A stretch of 64,000 bases of DNA from Vibrio agarivorans (GTDB lineage: Bacteria > Pseudomonadota > Gammaproteobacteria > Enterobacterales > Vibrionaceae): assembly GCF_030409635.1 (NCBI RefSeq), contig NZ_JAUFQF010000004.1, positions 2,514,241 to 2,578,240 on the forward strand, read 5' to 3'. The notes beneath the pieces are model-generated. The model searched no databases and was not told where the DNA came from. It worked only from the letters and a program-made list of their open reading frames with translations. Of this stretch, positions 52,733 to 60,878 are shown piece after piece; the first letter of the stretch is position 1, and the number at the start of each line of letters is the position of its first letter. The translations under genes and the position numbers were made by a program.

Positions 52733-53953
52733 CTATGCATATACCGGTTCGAAATCAACTTGAGCCTGCTGCCCTGTTGCGTTATCCCAATATGGTGAGA
52801 GAAGACGCAGACGCTCAACGATGGCCGGAAGCTTATCGATAACATGCTGAATTTCTTCTTCAGATGTGTACTTAGACAAAGAGAAGCGCAGTGTCCCGTG
52901 AGCAGCAGTGAGAGGGATGTTCATCGCCTTCATCACATGTGAGGGCTCTAAAGCCCCGGACGTACATGCAGACCCCGAAGACGTGGCGATACCAACTTGG
53001 TTAAGTAGCAACAACAAAGCCTCTCCCTCGACAAATTCAAACGCGATATTTGTAGTGTTCGGTACTCGGTTAGCGACATCCCCTGTCACAAAACAATTCG
53101 GAATTTTGTTGAGTAATGCACTTTCTAAGCGATCTCTTAAGATCTCTATTCGGGATGAGCTATCTTCAATCGCTTTTTGGGCAATCTCAGCGGCCTTACC
53201 CATGCCGATGACGGATGCCGTATTCTCGGTACCCGCCCTTCGCCCGCGCTCTTGATGACCACCTCTTAGAAGCGGGCGAAAACGTGTTCCACGCTTGATG
53301 TACAAAGTTCCAACGCCTTTTGGCCCATGAAACTTATGCGCAGATAATGAGAGCATATCGATATGCGTCTTGCTGACGTTATACGCCATTTTCCCGGTCA
53401 CTTGCACCGCATCGACGTGGACCTGTGCCCCGAAAGATTTAGCCATTTTAGCGACTCGTTCTATTGGGAATAATGTGCCGGTTTCATTGTTGGCCCACAT
53501 GAGAGAGACAACTGCAACACGCTCACTTAATGCGTAGCTAAGTTGCCTCATGTCTAATCGACCTTGTGCGTTAACACCTATCCAATGAACTTGATAACCT
53601 TTACGCTCTAGATGCTGACAAAGCGCCAGTGTCGCTGGATGTTCAACAACCGATGTCACGACCTCTTTTCTCTCTGGGTTCGCTTCTAATGCTGATAGAA
53701 TCGCAGTCGCAGTGGCTTCAGTTGCCGATCCTGTGAACACGATTTCAGAATCAAACTCTGCACCAATTAACGCGGCTACCTGAGAACGTGCGTGATTAAT
53801 AGCTCGCCCCACCTTGTCACCGAACTGATGAATCGACGACGGATTACCATAAATTTCACTCAAATAGGGCAACATGGTCTCAAGAACGCAAGGGTCAACT
53901 TTCGTGGTTGCATTATTATCTAAATAACAAAAGATCTCTGACGAATTATCCAT
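52733..53953 (-). CDS. nifS: NifS, cysteine desulfurase
   Basis: This 406-aa PLP enzyme has the N-terminal [20 protein letters not shown], the PLP-Lys motif [18 protein letters not shown], and the active-site Cys in [16 protein letters not shown]. NifS takes sulfur from cysteine and hands it to NifU for Fe-S cluster assembly. The start overlaps the nifU end by 8 bp with TTGGAGGTGCAAC upstream. The NNATT and SSGSACTSG pattern marks the NifS/IscS class. Confidence 0.94.
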   Translation of the reverse strand: MDNSSEIFCYLDNNATTKVDPCVLETMLPYLSEIYGNPSSIHQFGDKVGRAINHARSQVAALIGAEFDSEIVFTGSATEATATAILSALEANPERKEVVTSVVEHPATLALCQHLERKGYQVHWIGVNAQGRLDMRQLSYALSERVAVVSLMWANNETGTLFPIERVAKMAKSFGAQVHVDAVQVTGKMAYNVSKTHIDMLSLSAHKFHGPKGVGTLYIKRGTRFRPLLRGGHQERGRRAGTENTASVIGMGKAAEIAQKAIEDSSSRIEILRDRLESALLNKIPNCFVTGDVANRVPNTTNIAFEFVEGEALLLLLNQVGIATSSGSACTSGALEPSHVMKAMNIPLTAAHGTLRFSLSKYTSEEEIQHVIDKLPAIVERLRLLSPYWDNATGQQAQVDFEPVYA

Positions 53954-54800
53954 GTTGCACCTCCAAGCTTTCAGATTCCACTTGCACCGGATAGACGGTT
54001 ATCGATCTATTCAATTTCGCACTGACTTTGGACTCAATCGCTTGCAAGGTCATACCCGACATACCGCAACCAGTGCACGCTCCCGTTAACGAAATAAACA
54101 GTAGATCATCCTCTAGCTCAACAAACTGAACATCGCCGCCATCGGCTTGAATTGAAGGGCGCATCTTTGATAAAACTTGTTCAATAACAGCTTTTTCGTC
54201 CGCAACCTTCTCTTTATTTGAAGGGGTTTTACTTGCAACTAAGCACTCTTCAAGCACATACTCGATTTTTTCATGGCAGGTGGTACACGCCCCGCCCGCT
54301 TTGGTGTAATTGATCACCTCTTCAAGCGTGGTGAGGCTGTTTTCACTCACCACTTTTTTGATCAATACATCATCAATAGCAAAGCACTTACAAATCAGCT
54401 CACCTTCTTCATGATGATCCGTCAGGCTCTCACCACGGAAATTCGCTACCGCCGCCTCAAACGCTTCCATCCCCATTACCGAGCAGTGCATTTTTTCCGG
54501 TGGTAATCCGTCTAGATAATCCGCAATATCTTGGTTAGTTAATTCAGAGGCCTGCTCCAACGTTTTGCCGATGATCAAAGTGGTTAAAGCGGAAGAGGAA
54601 GCAATCGCACTGCCACACCCAAATGTTTGAAATCCGGCATCCTCAATCACTTCTGTTTTTTCATTGACCTTTAGCGTTAAACTCAGTGCGTCACCGCAAC
54701 TCAATGACCCAACTTCGCCAATGGCATTTGCATCCTCGACAACTTTTGCATTATGTGGTGAAAAAAAATGTTCCTTTACCTTTTCTGAATAGCCCCACAT
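53946..54800 (-). CDS. nifU: NifU, Fe-S cluster scaffold
   Basis: The 284-aa protein starts at ATG 54800 ([20 protein letters not shown]), behind AAGGGGGATTCT; an ATG nine codons upstream has no site. It has three domains. The IscU-like N-terminus has [10 protein letters not shown] and [16 protein letters not shown] central [2Fe-2S] part has CKCFAIDD and [11 protein letters not shown]. The C-terminal Nfu part has [18 protein letters not shown]. It collects sulfur from NifS and donates [4Fe-4S] clusters to nitrogenase proteins. It is the first gene of nifUSVWZM-modABC. Confidence 0.94.
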   Translation of the reverse strand: MWGYSEKVKEHFFSPHNAKVVEDANAIGEVGSLSCGDALSLTLKVNEKTEVIEDAGFQTFGCGSAIASSSALTTLIIGKTLEQASELTNQDIADYLDGLPPEKMHCSVMGMEAFEAAVANFRGESLTDHHEEGELICKCFAIDDVLIKKVVSENSLTTLEEVINYTKAGGACTTCHEKIEYVLEECLVASKTPSNKEKVADEKAVIEQVLSKMRPSIQADGGDVQFVELEDDLLFISLTGACTGCGMSGMTLQAIESKVSAKLNRSITVYPVQVESESLEVQHG

Positions 54801-54841
54801 AGAATCCCCCTTGGCAGCTGCATTCAATACTGTAGAAGGAA

Positions 54842-54858
54842 ATGCAAAGTGCGAACCA
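54842..54858 (-). promoter_or_regulatory. Sigma-54 promoter of nifUSVWZM
   Basis: The minus strand reads TGGTTCGCACTTTGCAT with GG-N10-GC, a good -24/-12 element. It lies about 45 bp upstream of the chosen nifU start. Confidence 0.85.
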
Positions 54859-54940
54859 AATCACACAACAAAAAATTACCCAATTAATACAACAACTTAA
54901 AATCCAAATCATTTTGTATTCAAGTGGAAGTTACACACAT

Positions 54941-54956
54941 TGTTCTAAAAGCGACA
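54941..54956. promoter_or_regulatory. NifA activator site 1 upstream of nifU
   Basis: TGTTCTAAAAGCGACA is a perfect TGT-N10-ACA sequence, centred about 105 bp upstream of the -12 element of the nifU promoter. Confidence 0.8.
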
Positions 54957-54968
54957 ATGACAATTGTC

Positions 54969-54984
54969 TGTTTTAAAACGAACA
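54969..54984. promoter_or_regulatory. NifA activator site 2 upstream of nifU
   Basis: TGTTTTAAAACGAACA is a second perfect TGT-N10-ACA site, 28 bp (about 2.7 helical turns) from the first. Its ACA overlaps the edge of a stem-loop that starts at 54981. Confidence 0.8.
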
Positions 54985-55010
54985 ACGCGCCTTTGTCGGC
55001 GCGTTGTTCG
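54981..55010 (-). terminator. Stem-loop insulating the nifU promoter
   Basis: AACAACGCGCC (54981-54991) pairs exactly with GGCGCGTTGTT (54998-55008) around a six-base loop. On the minus strand CGTTTTAAAAC follows, giving a short T run. It would stop minus-strand transcripts coming from the inserted region before they enter the nif promoter. Confidence 0.65.
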
Positions 55011-55200
55011 TTCATGGCTTAATGTGTACTGACTCATACACGATCTGACATCTTTGATAGTGAAGTGTGACCTAGTCGCACAGGGACTGCTCATTGCGCC
55101 GCCAAAATTACTTCTGGACATTTCTGAGTTATAAAATTAGCAAATCAAGGATTATTTAGGGTAGGCCAAACCTCTAGTTTAGTGGCCAATTTCACTTATC
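55011..55200. other. Intergenic stretch between nifU control region and IS remnant
   Basis: With the control region this forms a 400-bp stretch without a gene upstream of nifU. Beyond the sites already listed I see no ORF or RNA gene. The junction with IS sequence falls somewhere near 55180-55205. Confidence 0.4.
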
Positions 55201-55558
55201 CACTACAATCGTCATGCGGCAATCCATCACTCGGATAGAGGGCTTCAATATTGCTCTAGCCTCTATCAAGAGAAGCTTAAAAAGCATGGTATAACTCCAT
55301 CAATGACGGATGGGAATGACTGTTATCAAAACTCATTAGCTGAGCGGGTCAATGGAATCCTTAAGCAAGAGTTTTTGATTACTCAGTGCAAAGATCTTAA
55401 CGAGTTAAAAAGGCTTGTTGAAGAATCGATATATACTTATAACGAAATGAGGCCGCATCTCAGCCTAGGTATGAATACACCAAATAAGATGCATGAAAAA
55501 AGCCAGCAACTTGCGTTACTGGCTCACTAAAAATCGTCAACGTATTTTAGGACGAGAC
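55201..55558 (+). pseudogene. IS3-family orfB 3' remnant
   Basis: A plus-strand frame without a start reads YNRHAAIHHSDRGLQYCSSL, then GITPSMTDGNDCYQNSLAER and VNGILKQEFLI, YNEMRPHLSLGMNTPNK and a stop at 55530. These are the last two thirds of the rve integrase core, including the DDE Asp (HHSDRG) and Glu (LAERVNG-ILKQE). The bases after the stop (CGTATTTTAGGACGAGAC) look like the element's right end. The 5' part is gone. It differs clearly from the IS3 element at 885-2145. Confidence 0.85.
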
Positions 55559-55564
55559 ACTAAG

Positions 55565-57106
55565 TTAAATACCTGATGTCGGGTAAAGCGGAATCGTCCC
55601 ACCAATCTCTTGACGGTCAATTGGATCTTTAGTGATCTCACCAGTCACTTGATCAAAGAATAGCTCAGCTGACTCACCAAAGAAGTTAGAGGCAATAATC
55701 TTCACGCCACTTACATACTGACGAATCTCAAAGGTATCAAAGTTTACGAGCTCTGGCCGCTCTAGAATGTTATCAGGAACATGTTCAAGGCTGTCAATAT
55801 CGTAGTAAGAGAGAGTCATGTTACCCCCAGTACCACCTTCCAAGAATACATAGTTAGTTTCACCGACAATAGACTCGTACACCTTGCTATATTCACTGAA
55901 GGTAAACATTTGCTCCATCGGGATGAAGTTTGTACTTAAGTCTGCTTTTGCGACCTTGAAAAAGCCACCGTATACTGTGCCCTCTGCACCATAATCTACA
56001 TCAAAATCACCTGAAAAATATATATTTTCAGCATCTTGATGTTGAATTTCGTGCCGTTGAAGAACACTTAAACTACCAGCAACGCCATTCAGGCTAAACT
56101 CAGTAAGAGAAAAGGGCATCATGTACTTAGTGTTAAGCACTACCGACCCTATTTCACCTGAATTATCCAAGCCTTTCAGGTTAGTAATTACAAACTCTCC
56201 AGATTGTACAAATTTCTCATGCAGTCGATGAGAGTGGTGGTATGGTGCATAATAATCACGATCAATTCCAAGACCGCCACATGAAGAACCAGAGCAATTA
56301 ATGTGAGCTGGGTTAACCCATGAGTTAGGACCATCAAAATTCTTTGTGAAGTAATGCTCGCTTCCATCATATGACCAAGCTGTATGAATAGGAGATGCTC
56401 CACCTTCAGTCGGTTGCTGATAGAGAGTTTCGACCTTGCCGTTATTATCCCAGTAAGCCAGTGTAGGTAAATAAATTAAAGGATTGTTATCAAGATCAGG
56501 TGTATGGTGGTACATAATCTGCAAGCCCTTACCATCTCCAGTTACATTAACACCATCAATGTACGATCCATAATCAGTTGGGGTATCATAGACAAGACAC
56601 TCACCAAGGCCATTCGCCTCATCTAATGGTAAAGCAACAAGTAAACAGTGATGAATCTCCTTACCTGTAGCATCGGCTAATTGGTAAAAGTTTCCTCTTA
56701 AAATAAGGTGCTCTGACATTGGAACCACCTCATTAATAGAACAGTTATTGCTATCAGACTCAGAAAACACTTTTTCAGTGATGAATTCAGGGTTTTCTGA
56801 GTCTGGTGAATCAGGGTCTTCAATCTCAACTTCAGTAACCTTCACTAAGTCATCACAAGAACCACTGACCGTTGTGAGCGAAGGCTCGCCGTTGCGGGTT
56901 GACATAGCATCGATAGAAACTTCATCAGAGTATGATGCGCTATCTGTAACAAAGGCAAATGCAGTAGCGCCCTTTGTATTTGATTTTATCTGCTTGTAGT
57001 TTGAATCACCGCCGCCATCACCACCACCACCACCACCACCACAACCGACAATAATTGATGTTACTGCAAGTGCAACAATTGAGTGCTTAACATATTGAAT
57101 TTTCAT
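55565..57106 (-). CDS. Putative surface lipoprotein with Gly-rich linker
   Basis: This 513-aa protein starts at ATG 57106 (MKIQYVKHSIVALAVTSIIV) and has a lipobox ending in GC, followed by an 8-residue Gly stretch (GGGGGGGDGGGD). The rest has no membrane helix and is acidic, with many aromatic and Asp/Ser-rich strands (LEHVPDNILERPELVNFDTF), suggesting a beta-propeller or other beta fold. I do not recognise a family. It lies 3' of a similar lipoprotein gene on the same strand (about 285 bp apart). The pair interrupts the nif cluster and is not related to nitrogen fixation in any visible way. Upstream in-frame ATGs (57142, 57115) are possible starts. Confidence 0.65.
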   Translation of the reverse strand: MKIQYVKHSIVALAVTSIIVGCGGGGGGGDGGGDSNYKQIKSNTKGATAFAFVTDSASYSDEVSIDAMSTRNGEPSLTTVSGSCDDLVKVTEVEIEDPDSPDSENPEFITEKVFSESDSNNCSINEVVPMSEHLILRGNFYQLADATGKEIHHCLLVALPLDEANGLGECLVYDTPTDYGSYIDGVNVTGDGKGLQIMYHHTPDLDNNPLIYLPTLAYWDNNGKVETLYQQPTEGGASPIHTAWSYDGSEHYFTKNFDGPNSWVNPAHINCSGSSCGGLGIDRDYYAPYHHSHRLHEKFVQSGEFVITNLKGLDNSGEIGSVVLNTKYMMPFSLTEFSLNGVAGSLSVLQRHEIQHQDAENIYFSGDFDVDYGAEGTVYGGFFKVAKADLSTNFIPMEQMFTFSEYSKVYESIVGETNYVFLEGGTGGNMTLSYYDIDSLEHVPDNILERPELVNFDTFEIRQYVSGVKIIASNFFGESAELFFDQVTGEITKDPIDRQEIGGTIPLYPTSGI

Positions 57107-57359
57107 TATTTTGCTCATTATAGTTATTAAGCCAGCAATCATAAATTAAGCAAGGCGTACATTTTGTGACATTACACTCGTGAGCAAACCGATTGACTAA
57201 TAATTACACATTGAAACTGTTATCATACATTAATCTAACACGCCGAATTTGTGGTACTTAGATATCGATTCGGCAGGCCTTCTAAACGCATAATGATAAA
57301 GTAGGACAAATATCTATCCTTAGAGTGTGACAGATAGGAGCCCTAACTTGATGAAAAGG

Positions 57360-57383
57360 GGCACTTCTGAGTTACGAAGTGCC
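57360..57383 (-). terminator. Rho-independent terminator of the BNR-lipoprotein gene
   Basis: GGCACTTC (57360-57367) and GAAGTGCC (57376-57383) form an 8-bp stem with an 8-base loop, 9 bp past the stop at 57392. On the minus strand CCCTTTTCATC follows. Confidence 0.75.
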
Positions 57384-57391
57384 GAAGCTCT

Positions 57392-58390
57392 CTATTTTGG
57401 GTTAGCAATCCCAACTCTTGTATTGGCAAATGTGACGAAAGTCATCTCTTTCATGAATTCCATAGATTTGGTCACTACCGGTTCACCATTAATTCCGTCA
57501 AAATGGTCAAACGTACTTCCAAGCTGAACTAGATCACTAAGCATGCCATCATCTAAAATGGACGCATATCGAACATTATTTTCACCAAGGAAATATAGTT
57601 TATTACCGTCTGTCCACAGAGACTTTAGCTCAATACCCTCAATATCTATAACTTGCCAAGTTGTGGCAAGATCTTCGCTGTAATAGATAACAGATTCGTC
57701 CTTGTCAAACAGTGCAATAAGGTCGCCTAGAGGATGCATAGTTGGTATGCCTGATACCTCAGTGTGCTCTTCCCAGTTATTACCTTTATCCGTAGTGATC
57801 CAAAAAGAGGTGGAGTCCTGGTTTGTTACAGTTCCTGCATAAACGTCTTCTCCATTGAAAAATCGGTATTCAGCATCCAAAGCCATTGGCATTGTTAGCC
57901 AGGTTCGACCGAAGTCACGACTCTCATAGGTTGTTCCTGCAACGACATATTGCTCATCACCGAATGCGTTCGTGTGAAGTGGGTCTCTAAACCAACTTTG
58001 TCCCCCATCTACACTTGCACTATGGTACGCAATAATTATATCGCCACTCGTGTTTGCTAATTCAAATCGTTGTCTACCATCACAACTACCTTCAGACCAG
58101 TCGCAATCTTGGTTCACTGTATCTGAATCAAAACTAATAGCCCCTTCTGGAGTGTGGTAAGTTTCTTCTCTGTAGAGATGGCTACCAATGTTACTAGGTG
58201 TTCGTGAAATTACATACATGTAATCATTAACTACATCGTAAGTGAACTTGAACTCCGATGCATTATCTAAGCTAACTCCTCGAACTGTGTTCCAGTCCCT
58301 ATATCTATGGTATGCGTTAGCATCATCTTCAGTGCACCCGACTAACATCATTACTACCGCTGTCGTTATTGCTAAATAACTATTTTTCAC
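57392..58390 (-). CDS. BNR/Asp-box lipoprotein (sialidase-like propeller)
   Basis: This 332-aa lipoprotein has signal MKNSYLAITTAVVMMLVGC (lipobox LVGC). The body carries at least three Asp-box-like motifs of the S-x-D-x-G-x-T-W type (YESRDFGRTW, ITTDKGNNW, YYSEDLATTW), which fold as blades of a beta-propeller. The family is shared with sialidases and Ycf48-type proteins, but the catalytic Arg triad of sialidases is not visible. It is probably a periplasmic or outer-membrane protein. It has its own terminator and is not a nif gene. Confidence 0.7.
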   Translation of the reverse strand: MKNSYLAITTAVVMMLVGCTEDDANAYHRYRDWNTVRGVSLDNASEFKFTYDVVNDYMYVISRTPSNIGSHLYREETYHTPEGAISFDSDTVNQDCDWSEGSCDGRQRFELANTSGDIIIAYHSASVDGGQSWFRDPLHTNAFGDEQYVVAGTTYESRDFGRTWLTMPMALDAEYRFFNGEDVYAGTVTNQDSTSFWITTDKGNNWEEHTEVSGIPTMHPLGDLIALFDKDESVIYYSEDLATTWQVIDIEGIELKSLWTDGNKLYFLGENNVRYASILDDGMLSDLVQLGSTFDHFDGINGEPVVTKSMEFMKEMTFVTFANTRVGIANPK

Positions 58391-58802
58391 AAACTACCTC
58401 AAAGGTATGACTACGGAACTATTGCTCCATTCAAAGGCAAAATAATAACGTTTAATCAGATGAGTAGTAGTTTTAATCTGTAAAAAATCATTATTAAACA
58501 GACAAATAACAGCAACGGAAAGATAACACCAGAACTCACTTCAAACTTATTTACCTAACAAACCCTTCGTTAACGACAATTGGACAATTTACTGTCAATT
58601 ATTACAATCCAGTTGTCGCTGTGTGGTAAATATCTGATACAGCAGACACACGAGACATAAGTAAAAGTAAGGAAAAGTAATTGTAGCCTTCGTTACAGAG
58701 GCACTAGCCCAAACGTGGAATGGGGCAGACATGAGCTTGCAATCTGTCAGTTCTGATTAAACCTTGAGTTGAAAAGTGACAGATTGCGTCCCGACTAATC
58801 CA
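58391..58802. other. 412-bp intergenic region with an 11-bp inverted repeat
   Basis: The only ordered element is GCAATCTGTCA (58739-58749) and its complement TGACAGATTGC (58777-58787), separated by 27 bases. This could be a transcription stop or the edge of an older insertion. I see no gene. The promoter of the BNR lipoprotein must lie here. Confidence 0.45.
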
Positions 58803-58810
58803 CTTAATGA
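58803..58810. repeat. Left target-site duplication of IS256-family element
   Basis: CTTAATGA directly flanks the left end and recurs at 60117-60124 after the right end. Confidence 0.9.
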
Positions 58811-60116
58811 GAGACTGTCCTAAATTCTGTGTAACTGTCTAAACTTAAAGCCTTAATGGCTAAGGATAGGCACATGGATAAGAAAGCACTTGAAGCTTTT
58901 GCTAAAGAAGCTGCAAAGGGAATTAAAACTCCCGATGACTTAACTGAGTTCAGCCAGATGCTCAAAAAGATCACTGTTGAGGCGGCGCTCAACGCTGAAA
59001 TGGAAGAGCATCTTGGCTACGAAAAGCACAAACCCTCAAAATCCCAAAATAGCCGTAATGGAAAGAGCACCAAGCGTGTAAAAACAGAAGACGGCGAATT
59101 TGAACTCGATACCCCTCGCGACCGTCTTGGTTCTTTTGACCCCAAGTTAGTCAAAAAGCATCAAACACGATTTACCTCTATGGATGACAAGATCTTGTGG
59201 CTTTATGCGCAGGGCATGAGCACACGCGATATAGTGAATGCTTTTGACGAGTGGTACGGAGCAGAGATATCACCCAGCCTAGTTTCGCGCGTCACAAATG
59301 CAGTGATGGAGGAAATCGTGGAGTGGCAATCTAGACCGCTTGATGCCATCTATCCTATCGTTTACCTCGACTGCATTGTGGTCAAAATCCGCCAAGACAA
59401 ACGCATTATCAATAAATCGATCTTCCTTGCTTTAGGCATTAACACCGATGGTCAGAAAGAACTCATGGGCATGTGGATAGCCGAAAATGAGGGGGCTAAG
59501 TTTTGGCTGAGCGTTCTAACCGAACTCAATCAACGTGGCGTTGAAGATATTCTTATCGCTTGTGTCGATGGCTTGAAGGGTTTTCCCGATGCGATCAACA
59601 CCGTCTTCCCGCAAACACATATTCAGCTTTGCATCGTCCATATGGTGCGGAACTCATTGAAGTATGTGTCTTGGAAGGACTACAAGGCGGTCACATCCGA
59701 CCTGAAGCGAGTGTATCGCTCTGCTACCGAAGATGAGGCTCTACTTGAACTGGAGCGCTTTGGTGAAGTCTGGGATAGCCAGTATCCGCAAATCTCCAAG
59801 TCTTGGCGCAATCACTGGCAAAATCTCAACACCCTTTTTAGCTACCCAGAAGATATTCGTAGAGCTATTTACACGACCAATGCAATTGAGTCCCTCAATA
59901 GCGTGATCCGCAAGGCACTTAAAAAGCGTAAGATCTTCCCGAATGATGAGGCCGCAACCAAAATGGTATATCTAGCAATCAAAGACGCCAGTAAGAAATG
60001 GACAATGCCTATTCAAAACTGGCGCCAAGCTATGAGTCGGTTTATTATCGAGTTCGAGGAACGCCTGGAGAAACACATTAACTAAACGGCAGTTACACAG
60101 AATCTGTTACAGCCTC
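58811..60116 (+). mobile_element. Complete IS256-family insertion sequence (1306 bp)
   Basis: The left end reads GAGACTGTCCTAAATTCTGT and the right end (complement) GAGGCTGTAACAGATTCTGT, both followed by GTAACTG; only a few positions differ. An 8-bp direct repeat CTTAATGA touches both ends, as IS256 elements make. The single gene is intact. The insertion lies 10 bp past the end of the nif ferredoxin gene, so it is recent and probably still active. Confidence 0.93.
58874..60085 (+). CDS. IS256-family transposase (mutator type)
   Basis: This 403-aa DDE transposase starts at ATG 58874 (MDKKALEAFAKEAAKG), with TAAGGATAGG upstream; 6 upstream codons are open. Landmarks are HLGYEKHKPS, the mutator motif VYLDCIVVKIRQD, GMWIAENEGAKFWLSVL, the Asp in IACVDGLKGFPDAI, QLCIVHMVRNSLKYVSWKD and TTNAIESLNSVIRKALKKRK with the catalytic Glu. 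The protein is full length. Confidence 0.95.
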   Translation: MDKKALEAFAKEAAKGIKTPDDLTEFSQMLKKITVEAALNAEMEEHLGYEKHKPSKSQNSRNGKSTKRVKTEDGEFELDTPRDRLGSFDPKLVKKHQTRFTSMDDKILWLYAQGMSTRDIVNAFDEWYGAEISPSLVSRVTNAVMEEIVEWQSRPLDAIYPIVYLDCIVVKIRQDKRIINKSIFLALGINTDGQKELMGMWIAENEGAKFWLSVLTELNQRGVEDILIACVDGLKGFPDAINTVFPQTHIQLCIVHMVRNSLKYVSWKDYKAVTSDLKRVYRSATEDEALLELERFGEVWDSQYPQISKSWRNHWQNLNTLFSYPEDIRRAIYTTNAIESLNSVIRKALKKRKIFPNDEAATKMVYLAIKDASKKWTMPIQNWRQAMSRFIIEFEERLEKHIN

Positions 60117-60124
60117 CTTAATGA
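60117..60124. repeat. Right target-site duplication of IS256-family element
   Basis: CTTAATGA, identical to the left flank. It lies 2 bp past the stop of the ferredoxin gene, on the minus-strand side. Confidence 0.9.
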
Positions 60125-60126
60125 CA

Positions 60127-60393
60127 CTAAGCTGAGAATGTATGGCATTTCTTGCTACACACTTTGGCGCAAGACTGACAACCAATACAGTCACTATCAT
60201 CTTTAATGGTCATCACCATCATCAGTTGATCATCTCCGTAATCATCCTCCATTTCTGACTCTTTTAAATCAAAGACATCTCTTGAACACACGTTGTAGCA
60301 TCGTCCACAGCCAATACAGGTCGATTCATCAAGTTTTTCTATATACCTCGGGTGCCAAGATTGCCCACCTTTCGTTAACCCCATTGTTGTCAT
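60127..60393 (-). CDS. Nif-specific ferredoxin (FdxB/ferredoxin III type)
   Basis: The 88-aa protein starts at ATG 60393 (MTTMGLTKGGQSWHPRYIEK), behind GGAGTGATT. It has two [4Fe-4S] motifs, CIGCGRCYNVCSRDVF and CIGCQSCAKVCSKKCH, the latter with an extra Cys. The opening TKGGQSWHPRYIEKLDES is typical of the ferredoxin III group encoded after nifX. It may deliver electrons for FeMo-cofactor synthesis. The start lies 2 bp past the nifX stop. Confidence 0.9.
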   Translation of the reverse strand: MTTMGLTKGGQSWHPRYIEKLDESTCIGCGRCYNVCSRDVFDLKESEMEDDYGDDQLMMVMTIKDDSDCIGCQSCAKVCSKKCHTFSA

Positions 60394-60395
60394 AA

Positions 60396-60878
60396 TCACT
60401 CCATTGAATTCCACGGTTCATCTAATAGAGAATCTAAATACTCTTGTTGATTCTCTTGGTCACTGTTTCTCATTGAGATTCGTTTATTGAGCCAACCCTC
60501 TCTCTTTTCTTTCATATCTCTCATTAAATCCATTAAACAAGACTGGATAGATTCGCCCTCTTCCACTTTGACCGGAACGGTCTTTAATACGAGGAGCTGC
60601 TTTAATGCTGTCGTACCGCACTGATTGAAATAAACCGCATCACAATCCACCAGCACTGACGTACGTTCTGCCAACTGACTGTGACCTCGACTCTTTTCTG
60701 AGAAATCAATGGCATCAATGAGTTGATACTGAGTTTCATTGAGTGAATAAACTATAAACGATTTGGCTTGACCAAAATGCTGATTGACATGCCGGCGGTC
60801 GTTTGTTGCAAACGCCACTTTGATCATCGAATCGATGTTGGGCTGATTGGTCTCAACATGCAGCTTACGCACAATCAT
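60396..60878 (-). CDS. nifX: NifX, cofactor carrier
   Basis: The 160-aa protein has a short N-terminal extension before the NifX domain (MIKVAFATNDRRHVNQHFGQ, about residues 18-125). A strong site (GAGGAGGTGGTGA) puts the start at 60878, within the end of nifN (14-bp overlap). The same extension occurs in Klebsiella NifX as I remember it. NifX binds NifB-co/VK-cluster and passes it between NifB and NifEN. The C-terminus after residue 125 is polar and helical. Confidence 0.9.
   Translation of the reverse strand: MIVRKLHVETNQPNIDSMIKVAFATNDRRHVNQHFGQAKSFIVYSLNETQYQLIDAIDFSEKSRGHSQLAERTSVLVDCDAVYFNQCGTTALKQLLVLKTVPVKVEEGESIQSCLMDLMRDMKEKREGWLNKRISMRNSDQENQQEYLDSLLDEPWNSME

Noticed and set aside
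58739..58787. NifA site upstream of the fdxB side
   Set aside because: The TGT/ACA elements here have spacing other than 10, and the inverted repeat does not match the NifA consensus.
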